Shown here in pieces: positions 1-9,139 of a stretch of DNA of 64,000 nucleotides (positions are counted from its first letter, which is position 1; each line of letters starts with the position of its first letter). The translations under genes were made by a program, and so were the position numbers. Source of the DNA: Halobaculum limi (GTDB taxonomy: Archaea > Halobacteriota > Halobacteria > Halobacteriales > Haloferacaceae); NCBI RefSeq assembly GCF_029490015.1, contig NZ_CP120468.1:496001-560000 (forward strand), given 5' to 3'. The notes below the pieces were generated by a model. That model did not search any database, had not been told where the DNA came from, and saw only the letters and a program-made list of their open reading frames with translations.

Positions 1-1
1 C

Positions 2-418
2 CACGAACAGGGTGGCGACCCTGCCGCCGTCATCTACGACGGCGTCGAGTACGCCGAGGCCAACGACATCGACGTCGTCCTCGGCGACACGGCCGGTCGC
101 CTGCACACCAGCAACGACCTGATGGCGCAGTTGGAGAAGATCGACCGCGTCGTCGACCCCGACCTCACGCTGTTCGTCGACGAGGCCGTCGCCGGACAGG
201 ACGCCGTCCGCCGGGCACAGGAGTTCAACGACGCCGCGGCCATCGACGGCTCCATCCTCACGAAGGCCGACGCCGACTCCTCAGGCGGCGCGGCCATCTC
301 CATCGCGTACGTGACGGGCAAGCCTATCCTCTTCCTCGGCGTCGGGCAGGGATACGACGACATCCAACTGTTCGACCCCGAAGAACTGGTCGACTCGCTG
401 CTCGGCGACGACGAGTAA
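2..418 (+). CDS. ftsY: Signal recognition particle receptor FtsY, C-terminal part (cut by window edge)
   Basis: The last 138 codons of the SRP-receptor GTPase are present; the start lies outside the window. FtsY docks the SRP-ribosome complex at the membrane in co-translational targeting. Visible here are the G3 element DTAGR, followed by [10 protein letters not shown], the G4-like [11 protein letters not shown] segment, and the closing [11 protein letters not shown] stretch, all typical of the NG domain of FtsY rather than SRP54, which has [10 protein letters not shown] (also in this window, at 7263). The reading frame ends in TAA. The NG domain is the C-terminal end of FtsY, so nothing is missing downstream. 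Confidence 0.95.
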   Translation, partial: HEQGGDPAAVIYDGVEYAEANDIDVVLGDTAGRLHTSNDLMAQLEKIDRVVDPDLTLFVDEAVAGQDAVRRAQEFNDAAAIDGSILTKADADSSGGAAISIAYVTGKPILFLGVGQGYDDIQLFDPEELVDSLLGDDE

Positions 419-473
419 TCGCCCGCCGGTCACGACTTCTCGGCGTTCGACGCATCCGTCGACGAGCGATCCG

Positions 474-479
474 TTTATC
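474..479 (+). promoter_or_regulatory. TATA box for the 75-aa membrane protein
   Basis: TTTATC begins 30 bp before the ATG at 504. That is the spacing expected for a haloarchaeal TATA box driving a leaderless transcript, and it supports the chosen start. Inferred from position only. Confidence 0.5.
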
Positions 480-503
480 GATCTGACTCGTGACCTGCCG
501 GCT

Positions 504-731
504 ATGTGCCCTCCAAACTACCTGTTTCTCGCCGTCGTCTGCTTTCCGCTCGGACTGCTCGCGACGGCGCGGCCGTACACACTGACGAAGGCGTTCGAAA
601 TCGTCGACGCCATCGGCCGCAATCCGAGCGGCCCGGTCGAACCCGCCGACTGGAACGTTGCGCTCACCCGGTTGGTCGGCGCAGCGTTCGCGCTGGTCGG
701 CGGCGGCGCGGCGGTCACGTGCCTGCTGTAG
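504..731 (+). CDS. Small two-helix membrane protein, function unknown
   Basis: A 75-residue protein with a hydrophobic segment at about residues 6-22 and a second, glycine/alanine-rich one at about 55-75, joined by a short polar stretch (VDAIGRNPSGPVEPADWN). I do not recognise a specific family. A TATA-like TTTATC 30 bp upstream supports an independent leaderless transcript after ftsY. The overlapping reading frames give arginine-rich shadow proteins, so this frame is the likely coding one. No function is assigned. Confidence 0.6.
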   Translation: MCPPNYLFLAVVCFPLGLLATARPYTLTKAFEIVDAIGRNPSGPVEPADWNVALTRLVGAAFALVGGGAAVTCLL

Positions 732-743
732 TCCGTCGCTCGG

Positions 744-1721
744 TCACTCCCGTTCGAGGACGTGAACGTGGCGGACGAGACTGCGGTGGACGCGGCGCTC
801 GAAGGTGTCGGTGACGCGCCACCCGGCGTCGAGCGCCTCGGTCCGCCACGAGCGGTCGGCGACGAGGACGCCGCGCGGGGCGACGCGGGCGGCCTCCGAC
901 AGCGCCGCCGACACGAGGTCGTCCAGACTGTGACGTGCGATCTTCGACTGCCGGCCGTACGGCGCGTCGAAGACGACGCCGTCGACGGCGTCGTCGCGGA
1001 GGGCGAGGGCGGTCGCGTCGCCACGGATCACGCCGTGGTCGACGTCGTCACCGAGGTAGTGCGCGAGGTTCTCGCGTGCGCCGCGGGCCATCTTCGCTTG
1101 CGCGTCGTTGCCGACGACGTCGCTGCCGACGAGACCCGCCTCGATGAGGACGCCGCCCGTCCCGCACATCGGGTCGAGTATCGTCGCGTCCGGCCCCGCG
1201 CCGGCGACGTTGGCGTACGCGCGGGCGTCCATCGGGGCCATACTCCCCGGTTGGAAGAAGGGGCGGTCAGTGGGGCGGCGCGTCGAGAAGTCGCGGACGG
1301 ACTTGGCGACGACCCAGCCAACGAGACAGGTGTCGCCGCCGAAGACGACCCGGAGCGTGTGGTCGGGGTCGTCGAGGTCCACGTCGAAGCCGCGGTCGAC
1401 CAGCGCCGCGCCACACTCGCGTTCGACCGTCGCGGTGGAGACGTCGGCGGAGTCGCGGACGACGCGGGCGCGGACGGCGACCGTGCCGGTGCGCTCGATG
1501 CTCGCGGCTTCGACGACCGCGCGGGCGCTGGCGGGGTCGGCGTCGCCCCGACCCAACAGGTCCACCGCCGCGTGAGTGTACGCGAGGCCGCGCACCCGGT
1601 CGGGGTCGACGGCGTCGGCGACGGCGATTCCGGGGCCGACTGCCTCGATCCCTGCGGCGGCGGCGCTCGCCTCGCGTGCGGCGAACGCGTCTTCTTCACC
1701 GGCGAACTCCAAGCCGTACAC
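744..1721 (-). CDS. tRNA (guanine(10)-N(2))-dimethyltransferase
   Basis: A 325-residue THUMP plus Rossmann-fold methyltransferase of the Trm-G10/Trm11 family, which methylates N2 of G10 in tRNA using S-adenosylmethionine. The N-terminal half carries the THUMP region. The linker has FFQPGSMAPMDARAYAN, characteristic of the family. The SAM-binding motif is DPMCGTGG (about residue 180), and the catalytic motif reads DAPYGRQSKI (about residue 252) in place of the more usual DPPYG. It is divergent from the TBP gene. The long plus-strand frame over the same bases is a shadow. Confidence 0.9.
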   Translation of the reverse strand: MYGLEFAGEEDAFAAREASAAAAGIEAVGPGIAVADAVDPDRVRGLAYTHAAVDLLGRGDADPASARAVVEAASIERTGTVAVRARVVRDSADVSTATVERECGAALVDRGFDVDLDDPDHTLRVVFGGDTCLVGWVVAKSVRDFSTRRPTDRPFFQPGSMAPMDARAYANVAGAGPDATILDPMCGTGGVLIEAGLVGSDVVGNDAQAKMARGARENLAHYLGDDVDHGVIRGDATALALRDDAVDGVVFDAPYGRQSKIARHSLDDLVSAALSEAARVAPRGVLVADRSWRTEALDAGWRVTDTFERRVHRSLVRHVHVLERE

Positions 1722-1799
1722 GCACGGAGATTGGGGCCGGCCCGCTTGAACGTCCGGATCCGACCGCGCGTGGAACTGGCATCGGGCGTGGCGGTACTA

Positions 1800-1815
1800 C
1801 TTTAAGCGTTTAAAC
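1800..1815 (+). promoter_or_regulatory. TATA element of the TBP gene
   Basis: The stretch TTTAAGCGTTTAAACC begins 33 bp before the TBP ATG at 1833. It is the only AT-rich sequence between the divergent genes and fits a TATA box with a near-leaderless transcript. Confidence 0.55.
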
Positions 1816-1832
1816 CGTTTTTCCACGTACGA

Positions 1833-2393
1833 ATGGCTGACCCCACCGAGTCGATCAACATCGAGAACGTCGTCGCGTCGACGGGGATCGGCCTGGAGTT
1901 GGACCTCCAGACGGTCGCTATGGACTTGGAGGGTGCCGACTACGACCCCGAACAGTTCCCCGGTCTCGTCTACCGGACGACCGACCCCAAGAGCGCGGCG
2001 CTCATCTTCCGCTCGGGAAAGATCGTCTGTACGGGGGCAAAGAGCACCGACGCGGTCCACGAGGCACTGCACATCGTCTTCGACAAACTCCGTGAGTTGG
2101 AGATTCCCATCGAGGACGACCCCGAGATAACCGTCCAGAACATCGTCACCTCGGCGGATTTGGGGAAGAGCCTCAATCTCAACGCCATCGCCATCGGCCT
2201 CGGCTTGGAGAACATCGAGTACGAACCCGAACAGTTCCCCGGCCTCGTCTACCGTCTGGACGAACCGAGCGTCGTCGCCCTCCTGTTCGGGTCGGGAAAG
2301 CTCGTGATCACCGGAGGCAAACAGCCGTCGGACGCGAAAGCGGCCGTCGAGGTCATCTCCGACCGCCTCTCGGAACTGGGTCTGCTCGGGTAA
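1833..2393 (+). CDS. tbp: TATA-box-binding protein (TBP)
   Basis: A 186-residue general transcription factor that binds TATA boxes and recruits TFB and RNA polymerase. The two direct repeats of the TBP saddle are obvious: IENVVAS...EQFPGLVYR...SGKIVCTGAK (about residues 8-95) and VQNIVTS...EQFPGLVYR...SGKLVITGGK (about 100-180). The length is normal for an archaeal TBP. The start follows a TATA element at a near-leaderless spacing. Haloarchaea often carry several TBP paralogues; this one sits beside core genes, so I infer a housekeeping copy. The next gene begins two bases after its stop. Confidence 0.97.
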   Translation: MADPTESINIENVVASTGIGLELDLQTVAMDLEGADYDPEQFPGLVYRTTDPKSAALIFRSGKIVCTGAKSTDAVHEALHIVFDKLRELEIPIEDDPEITVQNIVTSADLGKSLNLNAIAIGLGLENIEYEPEQFPGLVYRLDEPSVVALLFGSGKLVITGGKQPSDAKAAVEVISDRLSELGLLG

Positions 2394-2394
2394 C

Positions 2395-2748
2395 GTGTTG
2401 CTTCAGTTGTCTGCGGTCACTATCCTCGGTGGCTTCCTCCTCATCGCACTCCTGTCAACGTTGCTCGCGAACACCGCCGCCTACTACGTCCTCGGTAACG
2501 AGGCGGAACTCCGACAGGCGGTGCCGCCGGGCGTCGCGATGGCGCTCGTCGGCCTGACCGCGGCAGTGTTGCCGACGGCCGCCGTCATCGCCATCGCCCT
2601 CGTCGTCGACTTCGTGATGGTGTATCTCGCGTACGGCCTCAACAGGCGCGGCACCGCAATGATCACCGCGATCCACTACACGCTGACGATACTCGCGGCG
2701 CTCGGTATCAACACCCTGTTGGCAGTGTATCAGACCGCACCAGGATGA
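2395..2748 (+). CDS. Small membrane protein downstream of TBP
   Basis: A 117-residue, strongly hydrophobic protein with about three or four membrane segments (residues ~4-24, ~44-62, ~63-80, ~92-112). The frame opens at a GTG two bases after the TBP stop and ends overlapping the next gene by four bases (ATGA), so it looks co-translated with its neighbours. The motif YVLGNEAELRQAVPPGVA between helices may be a family signature, but I cannot name the family. No catalytic motif is visible. Confidence 0.75.
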   Translation: MLLQLSAVTILGGFLLIALLSTLLANTAAYYVLGNEAELRQAVPPGVAMALVGLTAAVLPTAAVIAIALVVDFVMVYLAYGLNRRGTAMITAIHYTLTILAALGINTLLAVYQTAPG

Positions 2749-3689
2749 GTCAGCGGGGCCGCCTCTACGACCGCCTGTTCGACCGCCTCCGCTCGGCCGT
2801 GTGGAACGCCGCCGAACGCCGACCACGTACGCCAATTCGCCTGTTGGTCGGACTACTCGCTATCGTCTTCTCACTCGTCGCCGGAACGCTCGTCGCCGTC
2901 GGCGCAGGGCTGTCGTCGCCGTGGGGAACCGTCCTGCCGATGGTCGCAGTCGCGGGTGCGACGCTCGTGGTCGCACACGTCGTCGACCGGCGACGGATCG
3001 CCGATTTGGGGTTGCGCCGCGAACGCGGATGGCTCGCGGACCTGGTCGCCGGCCTCGCCCTCGGCGTCGCACTCCAGACGCTCGTCGCCGGGGTCGGCCT
3101 CGCTGCCGGGTGGTTCCGCGTCGCCGACACACTCGTCGGCACGGCCGCCGGAGCCGTCTCGATTCTCGTCGTGTTCGTCGCCGTCGGCGTGTACGAGGAA
3201 CTGTTCGCACGCGGCCTCCTCTTAGTCAACGTCGCCGAAGGTCTCCGCTTCGCCGGCGACCGGGTCGCCGTCGGGGGGGCGTTGCTCGCGTCGGCGGGCG
3301 TGTTCGGCGTCCTCCACGCGGGCAACCCCGGCGCGTCGCTTGCGTCGACGCTCGGTATCACCGCCGCCGGCCTGTTTCTCGGCGTCGGCTTCGTCCTCAC
3401 CGGGCGGCTGTCGTTCCCGGTCGGCGTCCACATCTCGTGGAACGCCGCACAGGGAGCGCTGTACGGCTTCTCCGTCAGCGGCCTCGGTATCGACGTGGCG
3501 CTCGTCGACCTCGACCCGACCGGGCCTACCCTCCTCACCGGCGGGTCGTTCGGTCCCGAGGCAGGCCTCCTCGGATTCGGCGCGGTCGTCGTCGGCACCG
3601 CCGCGACGGTCGCGTGGGCACGCTATCGCGGTGACGGCGGCGTCGACCCGCGTCTCCTCGTGCCGGACCTGCGCTGGCGCGAGGAGTGA
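2745..3689 (+). CDS. CPBP family intramembrane metalloprotease
   Basis: A 314-residue multi-pass membrane protein of the CAAX-protease/bacteriocin-processing (CPBP, Abi) family. All three family motifs are present: EELFAR (EExxxR), FGVLH (FxxxH) and HISWN (HxxxN), which place the glutamates and histidines that bind zinc or activate water within the membrane. It starts four bases inside the preceding membrane-protein gene, indicating translational coupling. Family members cleave prenylated or hydrophobic substrates inside the bilayer; the substrate here is unknown. Confidence 0.9.
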   Translation: MSQRGRLYDRLFDRLRSAVWNAAERRPRTPIRLLVGLLAIVFSLVAGTLVAVGAGLSSPWGTVLPMVAVAGATLVVAHVVDRRRIADLGLRRERGWLADLVAGLALGVALQTLVAGVGLAAGWFRVADTLVGTAAGAVSILVVFVAVGVYEELFARGLLLVNVAEGLRFAGDRVAVGGALLASAGVFGVLHAGNPGASLASTLGITAAGLFLGVGFVLTGRLSFPVGVHISWNAAQGALYGFSVSGLGIDVALVDLDPTGPTLLTGGSFGPEAGLLGFGAVVVGTAATVAWARYRGDGGVDPRLLVPDLRWREE

Positions 3690-3784
3690 TTTGCTTGCGA
3701 GCCATTCTGTCGTCGCCCAGCCGATAGTATCCTGCAACCACGTATTTCGCCTCAGCGAACGTATCGCACTGTTGGTGTAACACG

Positions 3785-4192
3785 ATGGCGAGCGCAGCGA
3801 CGAAAGAGAACATCGAGACTGCACGGGCGATGTACGACGCGTTCAACAGCGGCGATCTGGAGACAGTGATGAGCAATATGGCGGACGACGCCGAGTGGAT
3901 CGAACACGACGGGTCACGGTTCGCGGGCACCCACCGCGGCCCCGACGCGATCCTCGCGAACGTCTTCGCGCCGGTGATGGAGGGAATGGAGACGTTCGAG
4001 GCGAAGACCGAGCGGTTCATCGAAGACGGCGACACCGTCGTCGTGCTCGGATCTAACGAGGGCGTGGTGGCGGAGACGGGGAACTCACTCTCCGCGAAGT
4101 TCGCGCACGTGTGCGAGTTCGAAGACGGGAAGATGACCCGGTTCGAGAACTACACCGACACCCACGCGTGGGAACGGGCGTACGGCGAGTAG
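3785..4192 (+). CDS. SnoaL-like / NTF2-fold protein
   Basis: A 135-residue cone-shaped alpha+beta barrel (NTF2 superfamily, SnoaL/ketosteroid-isomerase-like). Typical pieces are the N-terminal helix ENIETARAMYDAFNSGDLETV, the central DDAEWIEHDGSRFAGTHRGPDAI and the strand-rich C-terminus with KFAHVCEFEDGKMTRFENYTD. Such proteins bind or isomerise small hydrophobic molecules, or act in stress responses; the substrate cannot be told. It stands alone between the CPBP protease and the convergent hisG. Confidence 0.85.
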   Translation: MASAATKENIETARAMYDAFNSGDLETVMSNMADDAEWIEHDGSRFAGTHRGPDAILANVFAPVMEGMETFEAKTERFIEDGDTVVVLGSNEGVVAETGNSLSAKFAHVCEFEDGKMTRFENYTDTHAWERAYGE

Positions 4193-4302
4193 GCGAGACG
4201 GCAGACCTGACGGACGGCGACATCCCGGCCAGAAACGGTCGTCGATGCGAATTTTGCGTTTGACCGAACCAACCGAGAAGCGTCGCCACCGCGTTCGCCC
4301 CG

Positions 4303-5154
4303 TTACTCCACGAGACGCTCGATTTCGGTGACGAGGATGTCGCTCGCGCCGACGCGTTTCAACTCGGAGATGGTCTCGAACACCTGCCGTTCGTCGACGA
4401 CCGCGTGGACGGCGACGTGGTCCGTCTCGCCGTCGGCGACGTCCATCACGGTCGGGCCGCCCATCCCCGGCAGCACCTCCTTCACGTCCGGAAGTCGCTC
4501 GCGCGGCGCGTTCATCATCAGATAGCGCTTGCCCTCGGCGGCGATGACCGACTCGAAGGCGGTGACGATCTGTTGCACCTTCGCATCATCAGCCACGTCC
4601 GGCCGGGCGAACAGGCGCACCGAGGACGCGAGCACCTCGTCGACGATTGCGAGGCGGTTCACCTGCAGCGTCGTCCCCGTCGAGGTGATGTCGACGATGG
4701 CGTCGGCCATATCGACGTGCGGTGTGAGTTCGGTCGCGCCCGTCACCTCGACCACCTCGGCGTCGATGCCCTTCTCCTCGAAGTAGTCGCGAGTGATCCG
4801 TGGGAATTCGGTGGCGACGGTGCGCCCGGCCACGTCCTCGGGATCGGTGATGTCACCGTCTTCGGGGGCCGCGAGGACGAGGCGACAGCGACCGAAGCCC
4901 AAGTCGAGGAGGTCGACGAGGTCGTGGCCCGACTCGCGTGCCTGGTCGAGGCCGGTGATGCCGATGTCGGCGGCGCCGTCGGCGACGTACTCGGGGATGT
5001 CGGCGGCACGCGCGAACAGGACGGTCACGTCGGGGTCGACCGTGTCGGCGTACAGTTGGCGGTCGGCGGTGTTCTCGATGTGGAGGCCCGCGCGTTCGAG
5101 CACCTCGATGGTCGGGTCGTGGAGACGGCCCTTGTTGGGGACGGCGATGCGCAT
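4303..5154 (-). CDS. hisG: ATP phosphoribosyltransferase, long form
   Basis: A 283-residue first enzyme of histidine biosynthesis; it joins ATP and PRPP to give phosphoribosyl-ATP. It starts [23 protein letters not shown], carries the PRPP-binding loop [12 protein letters not shown] (about residue 165), and has the extra C-terminal regulatory domain of about 75 residues ([20 protein letters not shown]) found in the long form that works without HisZ and is feedback-inhibited by histidine. No other his gene is adjacent, so the pathway is dispersed here. Confidence 0.96.
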   Translation of the reverse strand: MRIAVPNKGRLHDPTIEVLERAGLHIENTADRQLYADTVDPDVTVLFARAADIPEYVADGAADIGITGLDQARESGHDLVDLLDLGFGRCRLVLAAPEDGDITDPEDVAGRTVATEFPRITRDYFEEKGIDAEVVEVTGATELTPHVDMADAIVDITSTGTTLQVNRLAIVDEVLASSVRLFARPDVADDAKVQQIVTAFESVIAAEGKRYLMMNAPRERLPDVKEVLPGMGGPTVMDVADGETDHVAVHAVVDERQVFETISELKRVGASDILVTEIERLVE

Positions 5155-5266
5155 AGCCGGAGGTTGCGGGCGGCGGCCTACTGTCTTTCCCTCGCGGACG
5201 CCGGGACGCCCGGCCCGGACGACCTGGAGCGACAGCGCTTTGACACGCGGACAGGCATCCGGGTGT

Positions 5267-6430
5267 ATGGTCCCCCTCCAGTCGGCCGGGTCGCCGCGGC
5301 TCGGGTTCGCGCTCGTCGTGTGGACGCTTCTGTGTACGGTCGGCCTCGTCGGCGGCGGCGTCGGGAGCGCCGTCGCTCGTCGCCTGTCGAATCCCGTTCG
5401 GGCGTATCGACTCCTGTATCAGGCGCTCCTCTTCCCGTTGGGGTTGTTCGCCTACGGCGCCCTCGCAGTCGGAGATTTCGGACTCGCGGTCACTGACCCG
5501 TTCCTCGCCGTCACCGGCGCGCTCTCGGTCGTCGAGATGGCGACCGCCGAGTTTCTCACCGCCCTCGCCGCGAGCGGTGTCGTCCTCGTCGCCTACTTGC
5601 CGACCGTCGGCGGCGTCGCCGACGCGCGCGACATCGACCTGACTCGGCGCGGCGCTGCCGCGTCGATGACGCGGTACCTCCTCGGCATCAGCGCCGTCTT
5701 CGCGGTTGTGTTTACGGTCTTCCGAGTCGCTATCGACCGCGGATCGCCAGGGCTCGTGGTCGGGGTCGGACTCCCCCTGTTCGTCGTCATCCTCGCCGGG
5801 GCGTCGCCGTGGGTCATCACCGCCGTGCGGACGACCGAACGCCCACGCGGCGCAGTCGGCGACCGGATCGACCACCTTCGCGACCACGCCGGCCTCGGCG
5901 ACGGCGTCGGGGACGATGGCGTCCGAGGTGTCCGCGTCATCGACACCGACGAGGAGGCGAACGCGAGCGCCCACGTCCGCGGCCTCGGGCCGCGCCGATA
6001 CCTGTTCGTGACGAGCACGTTCCTCGACGCCTTCGAAGACGACACCGCAGTCGCGTTGCTGGCGATTCAGGCCGGACGCGTCCACTCGCGGTCGATGTTG
6101 CGCCGGATGTCCGGCGTCGTCGCCGCCGCCGTCCCGCTAGCGTTCGGCCTCTCGGGCGAGACAGTGAACTGGACGTTCGTCGCTCTCGCGCCAGTTGCGC
6201 TCCTCGTCGGTCTCTGGCTCGCTCGTCGCGGGACTCGCATCGCCGACGACGTCGCTGCCGAACGGGTCGGCCCCGCCGCAGTCGCAGACGCGCTCGCACG
6301 GTGGGCGGCGTTCCACTCGTTGGAGCCGTCGCGTCGCCGGATTCCGAACCCGATTTCGGCGTCAGTGCCGCTCGGCGACCGGATCGACCGCCTCCGCGAG
6401 CGTGCAGAAACGACAGACGGAGACGCGTAG
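5267..6430 (+). CDS. M48 (HtpX-like) membrane peptidase homologue lacking the zinc site
   Basis: A 387-residue protein with four N-terminal membrane segments, a soluble middle, two more helices and a C-terminal tail. The stretch [18 protein letters not shown], followed by a helix and VHSR, matches the M48 metalloprotease layout. Where M48 proteases have HExxH, this protein reads AIQAGRVH, so the zinc ligands are absent; the later glutamate region is represented by [11 protein letters not shown] therefore expect no protease activity. The ATG at 5267 is chosen because the frame upstream runs antisense through hisG and is not membrane-like. Confidence 0.7.
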   Translation: MVPLQSAGSPRLGFALVVWTLLCTVGLVGGGVGSAVARRLSNPVRAYRLLYQALLFPLGLFAYGALAVGDFGLAVTDPFLAVTGALSVVEMATAEFLTALAASGVVLVAYLPTVGGVADARDIDLTRRGAAASMTRYLLGISAVFAVVFTVFRVAIDRGSPGLVVGVGLPLFVVILAGASPWVITAVRTTERPRGAVGDRIDHLRDHAGLGDGVGDDGVRGVRVIDTDEEANASAHVRGLGPRRYLFVTSTFLDAFEDDTAVALLAIQAGRVHSRSMLRRMSGVVAAAVPLAFGLSGETVNWTFVALAPVALLVGLWLARRGTRIADDVAAERVGPAAVADALARWAAFHSLEPSRRRIPNPISASVPLGDRIDRLRERAETTDGDA

Positions 6431-6463
6431 CCCGCCTTCGCCTGGGAGTTGCTGGGATTCGGG

Positions 6464-7108
6464 TCAGATCGCTCGCAGAACGAGCGCCGCCGCCAGCGCG
6501 AGCAACACCGCGGCGGAGCCGAACCGGACGACACAGGCCGCTCGTCCGGCCACCATCGCTCCGATCCGACCTGCGAGCGACCCGACGACAGAGAGGTACA
6601 CCGCCGCGAGGAGCGCGTACACCAGCCCCAACAGGAGCATCGTCATCGTCTCGCCCTCGCCCGCGAAACCGGGGAGGAACGCGAGAAAGAACAGCGCCAC
6701 CTTCGGGTTCGCGACGTTCGTGAGCAGACCGCGCCGGTAGCCTTCGACCGCGCCGCCGGTGCCGCCGTCGGTCCGGGCCGTGTCTGTGGTCGTGGCGTCC
6801 GGATCGGTCGCGTCGAACGCGTCGCTTCGGACGGTGTCGACCGCGAGCCAACAGAGATACGCCGCGCCCCCGAGCGTCACGACGGTCGCCGCGGTCGGCA
6901 CCGCCCGATAGAGGGCCGCGAGGCCGAGCGCTGCCGCCGTCGCGTGGACGAGGACGCCCGTGGCGACGCCGAGTGCCGCACCGACGCCTGCCCGTGAGGA
7001 GGCGAACCCCCGCGTCAGGACGACGAGCGTGTCCTGACCGGGGACGAGCACGAGCGCTCCCGCGGCGACGACGAACGCGGCGAGCGTGGGGGCGTCGAGA
7101 CCGAACAC
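6464..7108 (-). CDS. LysE/RhtB family exporter
   Basis: A 214-residue membrane protein with about six helices. The start [43 protein letters not shown] contains the family hallmark, helix 1 ending in PGQ and then a glycine-rich loop into helix 2. Members export amino acids or derivatives such as lysine, homoserine or threonine; the substrate cannot be inferred. A low-complexity acidic loop (about residues 107-122, [16 protein letters not shown]) lies between helices 3 and 4. It is convergent with the M48-like gene and divergent from srp54. Confidence 0.88.
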   Translation of the reverse strand: MFGLDAPTLAAFVVAAGALVLVPGQDTLVVLTRGFASSRAGVGAALGVATGVLVHATAAALGLAALYRAVPTAATVVTLGGAAYLCWLAVDTVRSDAFDATDPDATTTDTARTDGGTGGAVEGYRRGLLTNVANPKVALFFLAFLPGFAGEGETMTMLLLGLVYALLAAVYLSVVGSLAGRIGAMVAGRAACVVRFGSAAVLLALAAALVLRAI

Positions 7109-7262
7109 GCGTCGGCGTTCGCGGCGGCCGGTGAAGGCGTTTCGGTGCCGGGCGGCGTCACGTCGGCATCGCGCCGGAACTGCGCCAAATCCCCACCGGG
7201 GCCGTCGCGTCGAGCGACAGGGAAGCCTTTACCGCTCGGACTGCTACGGGCAGGCAAGACCA

Positions 7263-8654
7263 ATGGTACTCGACGATCTTGGGAGTTCTCTCCGGGGCAC
7301 GATGGACACGCTCCGCGGGAAGTCCCGCATCGACGAGGAGGACGTGCAGGAGGTCGTCAAGCAGATCCAGCGCTCGCTGCTGTCGGCCGACGTGGACGTC
7401 GACCTCGTGATGGACCTCTCGGACAGCATCAAACACCGGGCGCTCAACGAGGACCCGCCCGGCGGTACGACTGCCCGCGACCACGTCCTCAAGATCGTCT
7501 ACGAGGAGATGGTTGCACTCATCGGCGAGTCGACCGAGATTCCCCTCGAAGAGCAGACGATTATGCTCGCCGGCCTCCAGGGGTCGGGGAAGACGACCAC
7601 CGCCGCGAAGATGGCGTGGTGGTTCTCGAAGAAAGGCCTGCGCCCGGCGGTCATCCAGACGGACACCTTCCGCCCCGGCGCGTACGACCAGGCCAAACAG
7701 ATGTCCGCGAACGCCGAGGTGGAGTTCTACGGCGACCCCGACTGCGACGACCCCGTCCAGATCGCTCGTGAGGGGCTGGAAGCGACCGCAGACGCCGACG
7801 TTCGCATCGTCGACACCGCGGGTCGCCACGCCCTCGAAGACGACCTGATCGACGAGATTGAACAGATCGACGACGTGGTCGAACCGGACCGCTCGCTGCT
7901 CGTCCTCGACGCCGCCATCGGGCAGGGCGCGAAAGAGCAGGCCCGCCAGTTCGAGAAGTCCATCGGCATCGACGGCGTCGTCATCACAAAACTCGACGGG
8001 ACCGCGAAGGGTGGCGGTGCGCTGACCGCGGTCAACGAGACTGGCTCGTCCATCGCGTTCCTCGGCGCTGGCGAGACGGTCCAAGACATCGAGCGCTTCG
8101 AGCCGAACGGCTTCATCTCCCGACTGCTCGGGATGGGCGACCTGAAGCAGTTGTCCGAACGGGTCGAGCGTGCGATGGCCGAGACCGAAGAGGACGAAGA
8201 CTGGGACCCCGAGGACATGATGAAAGGGGAGTTCACCCTGAAGGACATGCGAAACCAGATGAAGGCGATGGACAAGATGGGTCCACTTGACCAGGTCCTC
8301 GACATGATCCCCGGCCTCGGCGGCGGCCTGATGGACCAACTCCCGGACGACGCGATGGACGTGACGCAAGAGCGGATGCGCTCGTTCGAGATCGCGATGG
8401 ACTCGATGACCGAGGAGGAACTGGAGAACCCCAAGGTCATCAAGAGCGACCGCCTCCAGCGCATCTCCCGCGGGTCGGGCGTCCCCGAAGACCGCATCGA
8501 GGAGTTGCTCGAACAACACCGGATGATGAAGCGGACGATGGACCAGTTCGGCAATATGGGCGACGGCGACATGCAGCGGATGATGAAGAAACTCCAACAG
8601 CAGGGCGGTGGCGGCGGCGGTGGCGGCCTCGGCGGGATGGGGCCGTTCGGATAG
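7263..8654 (+). CDS. srp54: Signal recognition particle 54 kDa GTPase
   Basis: A 463-residue SRP54. The N domain (residues 1-90) is followed by the G domain with P-loop [15 protein letters not shown] (about 104), DTAGRH (about 188) and [11 protein letters not shown] (about 245). The C-terminal M domain is rich in methionine ([49 protein letters not shown]) and binds 7S RNA and signal peptides; a glycine run ends the protein. The ATG at 7263 begins the canonical [14 protein letters not shown]; the frame upstream is not coding. It partners FtsY, whose gene is 7 kb upstream. Confidence 0.97.
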   Translation: MVLDDLGSSLRGTMDTLRGKSRIDEEDVQEVVKQIQRSLLSADVDVDLVMDLSDSIKHRALNEDPPGGTTARDHVLKIVYEEMVALIGESTEIPLEEQTIMLAGLQGSGKTTTAAKMAWWFSKKGLRPAVIQTDTFRPGAYDQAKQMSANAEVEFYGDPDCDDPVQIAREGLEATADADVRIVDTAGRHALEDDLIDEIEQIDDVVEPDRSLLVLDAAIGQGAKEQARQFEKSIGIDGVVITKLDGTAKGGGALTAVNETGSSIAFLGAGETVQDIERFEPNGFISRLLGMGDLKQLSERVERAMAETEEDEDWDPEDMMKGEFTLKDMRNQMKAMDKMGPLDQVLDMIPGLGGGLMDQLPDDAMDVTQERMRSFEIAMDSMTEEELENPKVIKSDRLQRISRGSGVPEDRIEELLEQHRMMKRTMDQFGNMGDGDMQRMMKKLQQQGGGGGGGGLGGMGPFG

Positions 8655-8743
8655 CGCGTCACCGGGCGCACCGTCGCACCGTCAGCGTCGGTCGCCGTGT
8701 GACCGACGGCACCTATTAGTTCACATACATTGACACAGTTGGT

Positions 8744-9064
8744 GTGAGCTACGCAACTGTCAACTACCGCGACGTCGACGCCGTCGGCGGCGGGATGCAC
8801 TTCCTCCGCGACGCCCTCGGGTGCGAGCACGTCGGCGTCACCGTCGTCGACTGTGAGCCGGGGTGGACCGGGAAGGAACACGACCACGCCGAGGGTGACC
8901 ACGAGGAGGTGTACGTCCTCGTCGAGGGCGAGGCGACCGTCACCGTCGACGGAGAAGACGTGGAGATGACCGGCGGCGACGCGATCCGGATCGACCCGGG
9001 CGCGACGCGGCAGATCCACAACGGCGACGCCGAAAGCACGTTCGTCCTCGTCGGCGCTCCGTAG
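8744..9064 (+). CDS. Cupin-domain protein
   Basis: A 106-residue single-domain cupin. Cupin motif 1 is visible as GWTGKEHDHAEGDHEEVYVLVEGEATV (metal-binding H, H and E) and motif 2 as GGDAIRIDPGATRQIHN. The start is a GTG at 8744. Small stand-alone cupins bind a metal and a small ligand and may be isomerases, dioxygenases or sensors; no specific function can be assigned. It is flanked by srp54 and an MFS gene on the same strand. Confidence 0.88.
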   Translation: MSYATVNYRDVDAVGGGMHFLRDALGCEHVGVTVVDCEPGWTGKEHDHAEGDHEEVYVLVEGEATVTVDGEDVEMTGGDAIRIDPGATRQIHNGDAESTFVLVGAP

Positions 9065-9139
9065 GCACGCGAGCGCGTCGCTCGCGCGAACGGCCGCTTC
9101 CGCGCGGCTTTTCACGCCGAACGACCTCCCCCGAACCGA

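Noticed and set aside
762-1805. 347-codon plus-strand frame opposite the tRNA methyltransferase
   Set aside because: Val/Asp/Arg-repetitive translation typical of the antisense of a haloarchaeal gene; the minus-strand frame carries clear methyltransferase motifs.
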